DNA of 16,390 nt, taken from Methylococcales bacterium. GTDB taxonomy: Bacteria; Pseudomonadota; Gammaproteobacteria; Methylococcales; Methylomonadaceae. The notes below the pieces were generated by a model, which worked only from the letters and a program-made list of their open reading frames with translations, did not search any database and was not told the origin of the DNA. The position numbers and the translations under genes were made by a program. Where the stretch lies: NCBI GenBank assembly GCA_009692395.1, contig SHZG01000023.1, forward strand, positions 1-16,390, given 5' to 3'. Shown piece by piece: positions 5,422 to 13,003 of this stretch; the stretch's first letter is position 1; every line of letters starts with the position of its first letter.

Positions 5422-7003
5422 ATAAATCGCGTAATGTGGCAGGTTTTTTATTCATTAGCTTTAGGGGCAAAGGAAATAATACTTTTACTTTTAAGCCACC
5501 AAACTGGGATACACCTAAAATAAAATCCGCATTATGAATAGAGGCTATGCGTTGTACCATTGAAAAACCTAAACCTGTGCCTTGGGTTTGATTAGCCGTT
5601 TCTATACACCGATGAAAACGCTCTAGCGATTTTTCATATTGATCTGGCGCGATTCCAGGCCCTGAATCTTCAACACACAATGCCAATTGCCTATCTCTTC
5701 CTGTCACGGTAATCAGTACATTACCATTAACGGGGGTATATTTGATGGCATTCTCAATAATATTGCGAATTAGAATAGACACTAACGGCGCGTTAATCAT
5801 GACGGGGACGGGATGATCTTCGACTAATTCGATAGTAATCTGTTTTTTATGGGCATTAGGCTCTAAGTCGGTAATCACCACGACGACTTCCCGATTAATC
5901 ATGGTGTTTTGTTTGGTCAAAAATTCGGTATTGGATTCAATTCGTGAAAACGTCAGTAATTGCTGTACCAAATGCGTCATTCTATTGACTGCTTGTTTAA
6001 TGCGGAGTAAGGCTTGTTTACGCACATCATCATCATCGGTTCTCAGCGCGACGTGGGCTTGCGTCAATAAACCTGCTAACGGCGTTCTTAATTCGTGTGA
6101 CGCATCGGCGGTAAAGCGGTGTTCGTGTTCAAAAGCCTCCTCTAATTGCGCAAACAGTTTGTTAATTTCATTCACCATTGGCACAACTTCTTTCGGCAAT
6201 CGTTTGAGCGGCAATGGTTTGAGGTAATTGGCTTCACGGATGGCGAGGGCTTTTTCTAAATGATGAAACGGTCTCAATGCGCGACGCACAATGAATGAGA
6301 TAACCAGCCATAATAAAGGCAATCCGATTAAGAAAGGCACAAACAATTGGCTAGATATTTCATCGGTCAACTCAGAGCGAATCTGCTCTTTTTGCCCAAC
6401 GTGAATCACATATTCATCTGTTGAATCGGTCAAACTAAAGACGTGCCAATCATTGCCGTCGATATTATTTTCACTAAAACCATGCGTAATGGCTGATAAG
6501 GCAAATTTCGGCGCACTTTCTGACCGCAGCAATAAGCCATCTTTTTTTGACCACAATTGAAAGGCAATTTTGCGTTCGTATTTATGCCCTAAACTCTCCG
6601 CTTGTAGCATTTCATCAAATGCTGCCCATAACTGGTTATCGCTTTTGCTACCGTCAAAGTTAGGCAATAAAAAAACAGGTGAACTGTCCGATTCTAATAA
6701 TAAACCGCCTGATTCAGCCCATAATTGAAAGGTGCTTTTGCTTTTAAATTTATGGCGTAACGCATAAGTATGTAACATCCCGCTGGCTTGTTCTTTATTC
6801 CAGTTGCCTGATAAAGAACCTTCACGCACTAAACTTTCGATGAACGCGTGTAACACTTTAGCGGATTGAGCTAATTCAGCATCAAATAAATTAGCCACTT
6901 CATCACGCGTAACACGGTAGCTAAGGTAAGCGGTAATCCCCCAAATCACCATTGAGGCAGACACGAGGGTGATTAATAAGCGGCGTTTAAGAGAGTAATT
7001 CAT
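5402..7003 (-). CDS. QseC-like sensor histidine kinase, enlarged sensor
   Basis: This 533-residue inner-membrane histidine kinase pairs with the adjacent response regulator; their genes overlap by 4 nt (ATGA). Transmembrane helix 1 spans about 9-29 and helix 2 about 221-241, enclosing a periplasmic sensor of about 190 residues. A HAMP-like linker follows. The HisKA box is ASHELRTPLAG (301-311) with phospho-acceptor His303. The ATPase domain has the N box NIIENAIKYTP (414-424), G1 DSGPGI (446-451) and G2 GTGLG (475-479). The protein is longer than E. coli QseC (about 449). The extra length coincides with an internal duplication: residues 82-113 and 138-169 are similar (17 of 32 identical, both centred on FQLW...GLLL.S.S.P.F). 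The signal is unknown. The kinase domain appears complete. Confidence 0.93.
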   Translation of the reverse strand: MNYSLKRRLLITLVSASMVIWGITAYLSYRVTRDEVANLFDAELAQSAKVLHAFIESLVREGSLSGNWNKEQASGMLHTYALRHKFKSKSTFQLWAESGGLLLESDSSPVFLLPNFDGSKSDNQLWAAFDEMLQAESLGHKYERKIAFQLWSKKDGLLLRSESAPKFALSAITHGFSENNIDGNDWHVFSLTDSTDEYVIHVGQKEQIRSELTDEISSQLFVPFLIGLPLLWLVISFIVRRALRPFHHLEKALAIREANYLKPLPLKRLPKEVVPMVNEINKLFAQLEEAFEHEHRFTADASHELRTPLAGLLTQAHVALRTDDDDVRKQALLRIKQAVNRMTHLVQQLLTFSRIESNTEFLTKQNTMINREVVVVITDLEPNAHKKQITIELVEDHPVPVMINAPLVSILIRNIIENAIKYTPVNGNVLITVTGRDRQLALCVEDSGPGIAPDQYEKSLERFHRCIETANQTQGTGLGFSMVQRIASIHNADFILGVSQFGGLKVKVLFPLPLKLMNKKPATLRDLFKGKKQ

Positions 7004-7668
7004 TCGTCATTATCACTGTCAATAATATAACCCACACCTCTGACAGTGCGTATGAGGCTCGCATCAAGTTTTTTGCGTAGGTAATGAATATAGACCTCCA
7101 CAGTATTACTTTCGACATCTGAATCCCACGAATACAGGCTTTCTTCTAAACGTGCTTTAGACACTACTTTGCCGATATTGCCCATCAAAAAACTGAGTAT
7201 TTCAAATTCTTTTTGCGAGAGTTCTATTTTTTCATCGTTATAGCTCACTAAACGCGAGGCAGGATCTAACACAATGCCTTTATGTTCGACATTAGGCACA
7301 CTCCGCCCTTCATTACGTCTTGCTAACGCCCGCAATCTGGCACACACTTCATCCAACTCAAATGGCTTAATGACAAAATCATCTGCACCCGTATCCAAAC
7401 CCGTTACGCGGTCTGGAATGGTATCTTTAGCGGTTAATACCATCACAGGGGTTTCATTTTTACGGCTTCTTAAGGCGCGTAAAATTTCCATGCCGTCCAT
7501 CTCAGGCAAGTTCCAATCCAGCACAATCAACTCATAGCTATTGGTTTTGAGTGCTTCATCAGCAAGCCTGCCATTGGTGAGCCAATCCACAGCATACCCT
7601 TCCATTTTCAAACCCGCTACTAAGCCATCACCCAGTATTTCGTCATCTTCAACCAATAAAAGTCGCAT
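7000..7668 (-). CDS. OmpR-family response regulator (QseB/PmrA-like)
   Basis: This 222-residue DNA-binding response regulator is the first gene of a two-gene minus-strand operon with the kinase. The receiver domain (about 1-115) has the acidic pocket E7-D8-D9, phospho-acceptor Asp51 in LIVLDWNLPEMDG, Thr79 and Lys101 in VIKPFELDE. The winged-helix output domain (about 125-220) has LSQKEFEILSFLMGNIGKVV, NTVEVYIHYLRKKL and IRTVRGVGYII. It is phosphorylated by the neighbouring kinase and binds promoters as a dimer. A GCGAGG Shine-Dalgarno precedes the ATG. Possible direct repeats for autoregulation lie upstream (7681-7707). Nothing in the sequence suggests loss of function. Target genes are unknown. 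Confidence 0.95.
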   Translation of the reverse strand: MRLLLVEDDEILGDGLVAGLKMEGYAVDWLTNGRLADEALKTNSYELIVLDWNLPEMDGMEILRALRSRKNETPVMVLTAKDTIPDRVTGLDTGADDFVIKPFELDEVCARLRALARRNEGRSVPNVEHKGIVLDPASRLVSYNDEKIELSQKEFEILSFLMGNIGKVVSKARLEESLYSWDSDVESNTVEVYIHYLRKKLDASLIRTVRGVGYIIDSDNDE

Positions 7669-7680
7669 TGTATCCTCGCT

Positions 7681-7707
7681 GTTTAAATAAGAATTCGGTT
7701 AAGTAAG
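7681..7707 (-). promoter_or_regulatory. Possible direct-repeat box of the regulator
   Basis: Read on the minus strand, CTTACTTAA is followed 7 nt later by CTTATTTAA, 13-37 nt before the regulator's ATG. Tandem CTTAA-like half-sites about one DNA turn apart are what PmrA/QseB-type regulators bind. The spacing here (12 or 16 nt, depending on the half-site chosen) is not exactly canonical. The region is AT-rich, so chance is possible. Confidence 0.3.
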
Positions 7708-7736
7708 TAGGTGTTTAAAAATTATTAGGTATTGTT

Positions 7737-7763
7737 GGAATACAAACCTAAGGTTTGTACTCC
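7737..7763. repeat. Palindrome GGAATACAAACCT-A-AGGTTTGTACTCC
   Basis: The 19-nt core at 7741-7759 (TACAAACCT-A-AGGTTTGTA) is a perfect palindrome. Three further base pairs are possible outside one mismatch. It lies between two divergent genes (the regulator on minus, the YdjM-like gene on plus). It could be a small REP-type repeat or an operator; its form is more like the dispersed palindromes elsewhere in this window. Confidence 0.6.
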
Positions 7764-7884
7764 TCGTACTAATTAAAGACTTATGCTCAACTACTTAATC
7801 GCAATATTCAACGTTAAGTTAAAAATAACATAATTAGTTTAACCAATCGGCTAAAATTGACGTTTTGCAAACATTTTTTAAACT

Positions 7885-8580
7885 ATGGCTAATTTTAACA
7901 CGCACTTATCGGTTGCCTTAGGTGCTAGCGCAGGGGCTGCACTGCTGACTGTGAATATGAACATCATTACCATCACCGATGCACCGTGGATGATTGCCTT
8001 TGGTGCAATTGGCGGGATGTTACCCGATATTGATTCAGGGCATTCAATACCCATCAAAATATTTTTTACTACCTTAGCATTACTCGCCCTGCTAGCGGTG
8101 ATTAATTTGTTTAAAAATCACTACCCGCCACACTGGTTATTATTAATGGCGGCGGCGGCTTATTTAGGTGTGCGCTACGGTGCATTAAAATTATTTGACC
8201 GCTTTACCAGTCATCGTGGCATTTTTCATTCCGTCTTAACGGCGGTATTTTTTTGTCTATTAATGGTGTGTATCGGTTGTTACCTATTACGCTGGGATAA
8301 TCTACATTCGTGGCTAAGTGGTTTATTTATCAGCTTTGGTTTTATTGTCCACTTACTGCTGGATGAAATTTATAGTGTTGATTTATCCAATAGACGCATG
8401 AAAAAATCTTTCGGTACGGCATTAAAATTGTACAGCTATAACAACATGACCACCACCGCATTAATGGCACTCTGCACATTGGCTCTGGCTTGGATAACAC
8501 CGCAACCACAGCCTTTAATCAGTGCGTGGCAAAAGCAAAATTTACCCGTAAAAGTCTTAAAAACGCCAAGCCAACGGTAA
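7885..8580 (+). CDS. YdjM-like membrane metal-dependent hydrolase
   Basis: This 231-residue integral membrane protein belongs to the YdjM/YfhO-type metal-dependent hydrolase family (LexA-controlled ydjM in E. coli). Conserved polar residues of a putative metal site are His7 in NTHLSVA, MLPDIDSGHS (45-54, with Asp48 and Asp50), TSHRGIFHS (108-116, with His110 and His115) and HLLLDEIYSVD (156-166, with His156 and Asp160). Hydrophobic helices are at about 9-30, 34-50, 61-76, 83-98, 117-136, 142-158 and 188-206. The family's biochemical substrate is not established. No LexA box was recognised upstream, so SOS control is not claimed. It appears monocistronic. The start codon lacks a clear Shine-Dalgarno. 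Confidence 0.82.
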   Translation: MANFNTHLSVALGASAGAALLTVNMNIITITDAPWMIAFGAIGGMLPDIDSGHSIPIKIFFTTLALLALLAVINLFKNHYPPHWLLLMAAAAYLGVRYGALKLFDRFTSHRGIFHSVLTAVFFCLLMVCIGCYLLRWDNLHSWLSGLFISFGFIVHLLLDEIYSVDLSNRRMKKSFGTALKLYSYNNMTTTALMALCTLALAWITPQPQPLISAWQKQNLPVKVLKTPSQR

Positions 8581-8684
8581 TTAACAACCGTTTTAATTGC
8601 AAATCTGTTGTGTAAATGTTTGGTTGATATCCGCTAACACGCTAAAATTAAACCCATTTTGTTTGTCTTATAACTTATTCCCTC

Positions 8685-9461
8685 ATGAAAGAAGAAACTA
8701 CGCCAACCCTTATACCCGCAACAACCCCATTACACGCCGCTTGGAATTGGAGTTTATCTTCGCTAAATGAGCAAAGCTGGGTTAAAAACATCAGTGACTC
8801 AGAAAGCAGCACTCACTACCCCATCAAATTATTACGTTATTGGTTTATGTTTAATTTGATTAAAGAACAACAACAGCGACTAGGACGACCGCTACGCGTC
8901 TGTGAAATTGGTGTCGATAGAGGGCAAATGCGCCGTTATGTGCAAGATGCGGGTTTTACTGACATTGCTTGCTGGGAAGCGGTTGATTATAAATTACAAG
9001 CTGAACTCAGCGAATCGGGCTACACCAAACAAATTCAAGCGAATGTCGATTTACCTGAATTCGCGTTGGCAGACAAGTACGATGTTATTATCGTTTTGCA
9101 TCTGCTGGAACACTTATTTGAACCTGAGAATTTGGCAATGAAACTCGCCCCTCCGCTGGAAAATGGCGGTATTTTAATCGGAGGGTTTCCTGCTGTACCG
9201 CAAATCATACAAACCTATCGTCAAGAAAAAATCCGCAAAACCGCCGCTAACTTTGGACACGTCAGCACCTTTTCACCACAACGCGTGAAAAGCATGGCCG
9301 CCAGTTGTGGGCTGACAATGGATTTCTTGTCGGGTACTTATATGCTCCGCAAACGCAATTTCTTTCTGGAAAATTGTAAAGGCTGGGTACGATTGAATTT
9401 ATTATGGGGCGTGCTGTTCCCTGCACTCAGTGGTGAAATTTACTGGCAAATGCGTAAGTAA
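8685..9461 (+). CDS. Class I SAM-dependent methyltransferase, unknown target
   Basis: This 258-residue soluble protein has the Rossmann-type methyltransferase signature. Motif I is RVCEIGVDRGQMRRYV (71-86), with the acidic residue and glycines that bind SAM. A second acidic position is in CWEAVDYK (96-103). The VIIVLHLLEHLFEPENLAMK segment (134-153) is typical of methyltransferases resembling UbiG/Methyltransf_23, and NGGILIGGFP (160-169) is the motif III-like strand. The C-terminus (about 225-258) is aromatic and basic, with a short hydrophobic stretch (LNLLWGVLFPALSG) that could contact membrane. The substrate is not recognisable. It is followed by a REP element and appears to be transcribed alone. 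The start at 8685 has little Shine-Dalgarno support. Confidence 0.78.
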   Translation: MKEETTPTLIPATTPLHAAWNWSLSSLNEQSWVKNISDSESSTHYPIKLLRYWFMFNLIKEQQQRLGRPLRVCEIGVDRGQMRRYVQDAGFTDIACWEAVDYKLQAELSESGYTKQIQANVDLPEFALADKYDVIIVLHLLEHLFEPENLAMKLAPPLENGGILIGGFPAVPQIIQTYRQEKIRKTAANFGHVSTFSPQRVKSMAASCGLTMDFLSGTYMLRKRNFFLENCKGWVRLNLLWGVLFPALSGEIYWQMRK

Positions 9462-9478
9462 AATACCCTCCACACCTC

Positions 9479-9523
9479 GTTCCCACGCGCTGCGTGGGAA
9501 TGCAGTTTCAACGCGCCGCGTTG
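9479..9523. repeat. Two-hairpin REP element
   Basis: Palindrome one is GTTCCCACGC-gct-GCGTGGGAAT (9479-9501), and palindrome two is CAACGCG-c-CGCGTTG (9509-9523). The element lies just after the methyltransferase stop. The same two-part design recurs at 621-798 (interrupted) and 15539-15586. The GC-rich hairpins could stop transcription or stabilise the mRNA 3' end, but no T-run follows. Confidence 0.8.
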
Positions 9524-9594
9524 TAAGAATAAGACAACAAGCTCCCATTTTTCGTCAGCCACAACATATCAAACAGTCGTTCTTCTTAACCCTG

Positions 9595-9603
9595 TGATAC
9601 AAT
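9595..9603 (+). promoter_or_regulatory. Extended -10 promoter for rhlE
   Basis: TGATACAAT fits the extended -10 pattern TGnTAnnnT, with the -10 hexamer TACAAT at 9598-9603. No good -35 is seen, which extended -10 promoters tolerate. It would place the transcription start near 9610 and give rhlE a leader of about 180 nt. Confidence 0.45.
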
Positions 9604-9609
9604 AAACCT

Positions 9610-9790
9610 ATTGATTTAGTACAGAATTGTACCGCCCTCTGCGAGAAGTACATCGCTATTCCCCTCATTAGCTATAAACGCAGACCCTTTTCAGAGCCTT
9701 TCCTAGTAAAACACTCTGACGTATTTTTAATACCCTTTTTATTCCGAACTGCAAAAATTAGCGCAGTCATTCATTGAGATTTTATACCCC
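9610..9790 (+). promoter_or_regulatory. Long, probably structured 5' leader of rhlE
   Basis: This non-coding stretch holds several short hairpins: GTACA-gaat-TGTAC (9619-9632), TCAGAG (9691-9696)/CTCTGA (9714-9719), and GTATT-ttt-AATAC (9721-9733) followed by CCTTTTTATT, which looks like a weak attenuator. Long leaders occur on several cold-induced RNA helicase and cold-shock genes, so post-transcriptional control is a reasonable inference. No known riboswitch class or cold-box was recognised. Confidence 0.4.
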
Positions 9791-11053
9791 ATGCCATTTA
9801 CCAAACTCGGATTATCTGATCCACTGCTTCGTGCTATTGCTGAAGCAGGTTATACCACGCCCTCCCCTATTCAATTACAAGCCATTCCTGCCGTGTTGAA
9901 CGGTCATGATTTATTGGCAGCGGCGCAAACTGGCACGGGTAAAACCGCTGGTTTCGCCTTGCCAATTTTGCATCGTATTTCGCAAAAACATTACGCGACT
10001 AATCGCCCTGTTCGTGTATTAATTTTAACGCCAACGCGTGAACTTGCCGCGCAAGTCGGTGAGTCAGTCAGTAAATACGGCGAACACTTACACCCGCGTT
10101 TAAAAACCGAAGTAGTTTTTGGTGGAGTAAAAATTAATCCACAAATGATGCGTTTGCGTGGCGGTGTGGATATTTTAGTTGCTACACCCGGCCGCTTATT
10201 GGACTTAGTTGGACAAAACGCGCTTAAATTGGATCAAATAGAAACCTTGGTGCTGGATGAAGCGGATCGTATGCTAGACATGGGTTTTATTCGTGACATC
10301 CGCAAAATTATTGCCTTGTTACCGAAAAAACGTCAAAACTTGTTATTTTCAGCGACATTCTCCGAAGATATACGCCAACTAACGACAGGCTTATTGGTTA
10401 ATCCGATAACAATTGAAGTTGCAGCGCGTAATACGGCGGCTGAAACGGTTGAGCAGATTGCTTATTTGTGTAACAAAGCCAATAAAGCCGATTTACTGTG
10501 TCATTTGATAAAAACCAATGACTGGCAACAAGTGTTAGTATTTACCAGCACTAAACATGGTGCGAATCGCCTGACTGAAAAACTCAATAAACTAGACATT
10601 AAAGCCGCTGCGATTCATGGCAATAAAAGCCAAGGCGCGAGAACTAGCGCGTTATCAGGCTTTAAAGCAGGTGAAATTCGTGTGTTAGTGGCGACTGATG
10701 TTGCCGCGCGTGGTATTGATATTAACTTACTGCCTCATGTGGTCAATTATGAACTGCCACGCGCACCAGCGGATTATGTGCATAGAATTGGTCGAACAGG
10801 CAGAGCGGGTGAAGAAGGTCAGGCGATTTCCTTGGTGTCTCATGATGAAATGAACGATTTGCGAATCATTGAAAAATTGATTAAAACACCTATTAAACGT
10901 GAACAAATCGAAGGCTTTGAACAAGCGGCAGTCGCACCACCGATGCCACCCGAACCGCCACGCCCACCGCGTCAGCCTAGAAATCAGCCGCATAAAACAA
11001 CCACCGCCGCACCTAAAACTGAGCATAAGCCACGCCGTAGAAGTAGCGTTTAA
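9791..11053 (+). CDS. rhlE: RhlE-type DEAD-box ATP-dependent RNA helicase
   Basis: This 420-residue DEAD-box helicase unwinds short RNA duplexes using ATP. All family motifs are present: the Q motif GYTTPSPIQLQA (20-31), Walker A AAQTGTGKT (44-52), PTRELAAQV (81-89), GG (111-112), TPGRL (132-136), DEAD (156-159), SAT (187-189), FTSTKHGANRL (251-261), ATDVAARGID (301-310) and HRIGRTGRAG (331-340). The tail (382-420) is Pro- and Arg-rich low complexity (PPMPPEPPRPPRQPR, then KPRRRSS), typical of RhlE proteins and likely an RNA-binding extension. RhlE is a better fit than DbpA or SrmB because of the N-terminus (FTKLGLSDPLLRAIAEAGY) and the tail. In E. coli RhlE acts in ribosome assembly and RNA turnover. 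It appears monocistronic and has a long leader. Confidence 0.93.
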   Translation: MPFTKLGLSDPLLRAIAEAGYTTPSPIQLQAIPAVLNGHDLLAAAQTGTGKTAGFALPILHRISQKHYATNRPVRVLILTPTRELAAQVGESVSKYGEHLHPRLKTEVVFGGVKINPQMMRLRGGVDILVATPGRLLDLVGQNALKLDQIETLVLDEADRMLDMGFIRDIRKIIALLPKKRQNLLFSATFSEDIRQLTTGLLVNPITIEVAARNTAAETVEQIAYLCNKANKADLLCHLIKTNDWQQVLVFTSTKHGANRLTEKLNKLDIKAAAIHGNKSQGARTSALSGFKAGEIRVLVATDVAARGIDINLLPHVVNYELPRAPADYVHRIGRTGRAGEEGQAISLVSHDEMNDLRIIEKLIKTPIKREQIEGFEQAAVAPPMPPEPPRPPRQPRNQPHKTTTAAPKTEHKPRRRSSV

Positions 11054-11066
11054 CTTATTCATTACG

Positions 11067-11101
11067 ATAACATAAGGAGATTCTAAACCTCCCTATGTTA
11101 T
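11067..11101. terminator. Strong hairpin after rhlE
   Basis: The arms ATAACATA-a-GGAG (11067-11079) and CTCC-c-TATGTTAT (11089-11101) pair over 12 bp with one mismatch and a 9-nt loop, starting 13 nt after the rhlE stop. An A-run, not a T-run, follows on the plus strand, so it is not a textbook intrinsic terminator for rhlE. It may end transcripts from either side or protect the mRNA 3' end. Confidence 0.55.
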
Positions 11102-11405
11102 AAAAAAAGACGAGTAGATTGACTTTAAAACACTCATGTACATTTTATCTTCCTTAATAGTCATAACTGCAAGATTTTGGCTTTTCTTAACTTCCATAAT
11201 GTTGATTGTAAGCTTATAGAAAATTGTTCTCCTAACCATTTTCCTCCATAGAGTCATTGTGTTATTAACATACCAGACACCATATTTGCACCCTTTGATG
11301 TGTCCTAAAAAGTATTGACACATCAGTAGCCACATCACATCCATCTGATTATCTAACGAACAATTCGCCTTATATCAAGTTACGAGCGCGTAATCAGGAT
11401 TATCT
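11102..11405. other. AT-rich intergenic region, rhlE to trhO
   Basis: No supported gene was found. An 83-codon ORF lies on the minus strand (11093-11344), rich in Met, Lys and Ile. It has no recognisable domain and no convincing ribosome-binding site; it is probably chance but cannot be excluded. An 8-bp perfect inverted repeat, GATGTGTC (11297-11304)/GACACATC (11317-11324), with a 12-nt spacer stands out and might be an operator, hairpin or IS-end relic. The stretch is visibly more AT-rich than the neighbouring genes. Confidence 0.4.
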
Positions 11406-12332
11406 TCATCTATTTTTACACCGCAATGTCTGCATATTTGCACCAATGTGTTTTTTACCCTGATTTTCAGCTATTTTCATTTGTTTAACCCGTTCGCGAA
11501 AGTCTTGTTTACGTTCTTCCGTGGTAGCATCAAAACATAAGACACAAGACACGCCGTCCTCATAATGCTCATGTTGTTTTTCTGATTCAGAGACAGGATA
11601 ACCACACGCATGACAGAGGGCGTAACTACCCCGATTTAAATCTTTATCCACTGAAACACGATGGTCGAATACAAAACATTCGCCTTCCCAAAGACTGTCT
11701 TCTGCTTGAGTATGCTCCAGATAATTCAGGATGCCGCCTTCAAGATGATAGACTTCTTTTACCCCTCTTTTTAAAGCGTAACCTGTTGATTTTTCGCATC
11801 TAATTCCGCCAGTGCAGTACATGGCAATTTTTTCTACAGGGCGATTTTCAATGACATCATCAAGATATTTTTTAAATTCGATAAAGGTATCAACATTCGG
11901 AATTTCTGCATCCTTAAAATACCCAATATTCGTCTCATATTTATTACGCGTATCTAATAAAAGCACATCCTCATTTTTTATTAATTCATTCCATTTATTA
12001 GGTGAAATATAAGTGCCTATATGTTTATTAGGGCCAACACTTTTGTCCTCAAAGGTAACTATTTCATTTTTCAGTTTCACTTTAAAACGGTGAAAAGGAT
12101 CATTTTCACAAAAAAAATATTTTGGCTGCAACTTACCCACTAATTTTTCCAGATTTTCCAAAAATCCATCAATATTTTCACTGAGTCCTGCAATAGTCGA
12201 ATTTACGCCCTCATCGGCAATAATTACTGTACCAGAAATAGGAAATACTTCACGGAAGGCATTGATTTTTTCATTAAAATCAGCAAGATTCGTTAAGGGT
12301 ACGAATTTATAAAACGCGGCAATTTTTATCAT
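11406..12332 (-). CDS. trhO: TrhO (YceA), tRNA uridine(34) hydroxylase
   Basis: This 308-residue rhodanese-superfamily enzyme installs 5-hydroxyuridine at the wobble position (U34) of certain tRNAs, in an oxygen-dependent reaction that precedes cmo5U formation. It has the N-terminal domain with VIIADEGVNSTIAG (36-49) and the rhodanese domain with LLLDTRNKYE (124-133). The active-site loop is YCTGGIRCEKS (172-182), with catalytic Cys173 and Cys179. Next comes HLEGGILNYLE (196-206), then a C-terminal pair of CxxC motifs (240-243 and 263-266) likely to bind zinc. It is shorter than E. coli YceA (about 350) but all blocks are present. Codons are strongly A/T-ending compared with the purEK or ubiE genes, hinting at a different history. 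A TATAAT -10-like hexamer lies on the minus strand at 12371-12366. Confidence 0.93.
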   Translation of the reverse strand: MIKIAAFYKFVPLTNLADFNEKINAFREVFPISGTVIIADEGVNSTIAGLSENIDGFLENLEKLVGKLQPKYFFCENDPFHRFKVKLKNEIVTFEDKSVGPNKHIGTYISPNKWNELIKNEDVLLLDTRNKYETNIGYFKDAEIPNVDTFIEFKKYLDDVIENRPVEKIAMYCTGGIRCEKSTGYALKRGVKEVYHLEGGILNYLEHTQAEDSLWEGECFVFDHRVSVDKDLNRGSYALCHACGYPVSESEKQHEHYEDGVSCVLCFDATTEERKQDFRERVKQMKIAENQGKKHIGANMQTLRCKNR

Positions 12333-12457
12333 AAAATATAAAACACAAAATAAAATACAACAAAAATTATAACACTTTATGACACTATCAAAGCAAGTGC
12401 TATGGAATTAATAAGCACAAAGAACGCATTTCTTTTATCAACTTGATACAACATTTA

Positions 12458-12466
12458 TGCGATACT
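12458..12466 (+). promoter_or_regulatory. Possible extended -10 promoter for purE
   Basis: TGCGATACT resembles an extended -10 (TG-n-TATAAT class), about 40 nt before the purE ATG. No good -35 lies at 17 nt, though TTGATA occurs at 12443-12448. No PurR-type operator was recognised here. Confidence 0.3.
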
Positions 12467-12505
12467 AACCGCCTTTTTTTCTAAATTACTGTGAAGGAGT
12501 AACAC

Positions 12506-13003
12506 ATGACAGCACTGGTTGGCATCATCATGGGCTCGACCTCTGACTGGGAAACAATGCAACACACCGCTCAAACTTTAGAGCAGCTGGGCATTCCTCA
12601 TGAAATTGAAGTCGTTTCCGCACACCGCACACCCGATAAATTGTTTTCGTATGCGGAAATGGCAGAAATTAAAGGCTTAGAAGTCATTATTGCAGGTGCA
12701 GGTGGTGCGGCGCATTTACCAGGGATGACAGCGGCTAAAACCGCGATTCCCGTGTTAGGTGTTCCCGTGCAGTCTAAGGCCTTGAATGGTATGGATTCCT
12801 TATTATCTATCGTACAAATGCCCGCTGGTATTCCTGTTGGCACATTAGCAATCGGTAAAGCAGGTGCGATTAATGCGGCATTATTGGCAGCGGCGATTAT
12901 CAGCAATAAACATACTGAATACAAAGAAGCATTAAATAATTTTAGACGCGACCAAACGGACACCGTATTAGCAAACTCAGACCCGCGTAAGGAACTACAA
13001 TGA
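12506..13003 (+). CDS. purE: PurE, N5-CAIR mutase
   Basis: This 165-residue class I PurE converts N5-carboxyaminoimidazole ribonucleotide to 4-carboxy-AIR in de novo purine synthesis. The family motifs are GSTSDWETM (10-18), SAHRTPDK (38-45, with the catalytic His40), GAGGAAHLPGM (64-74) and the PVLGVPVQSK and GMDSLLSIVQMP blocks (82-106). The length is like E. coli PurE (169). The start has a strong GAAGGAG ribosome-binding site. Its TGA stop overlaps the purK ATG (ATGA), so the two are translationally coupled, as in E. coli. The presence of purK supports the class I bacterial pathway over the class II (direct CO2) enzyme. Confidence 0.97.
   Translation: MTALVGIIMGSTSDWETMQHTAQTLEQLGIPHEIEVVSAHRTPDKLFSYAEMAEIKGLEVIIAGAGGAAHLPGMTAAKTAIPVLGVPVQSKALNGMDSLLSIVQMPAGIPVGTLAIGKAGAINAALLAAAIISNKHTEYKEALNNFRRDQTDTVLANSDPRKELQ

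Noticed and set aside
11093..11344. Minus-strand 83-codon ORF
   Set aside because: No recognisable family, poor ribosome-binding site, AT-rich sequence prone to chance composition, and its 3' end overlaps the hairpin after rhlE. Left as an intergenic note.
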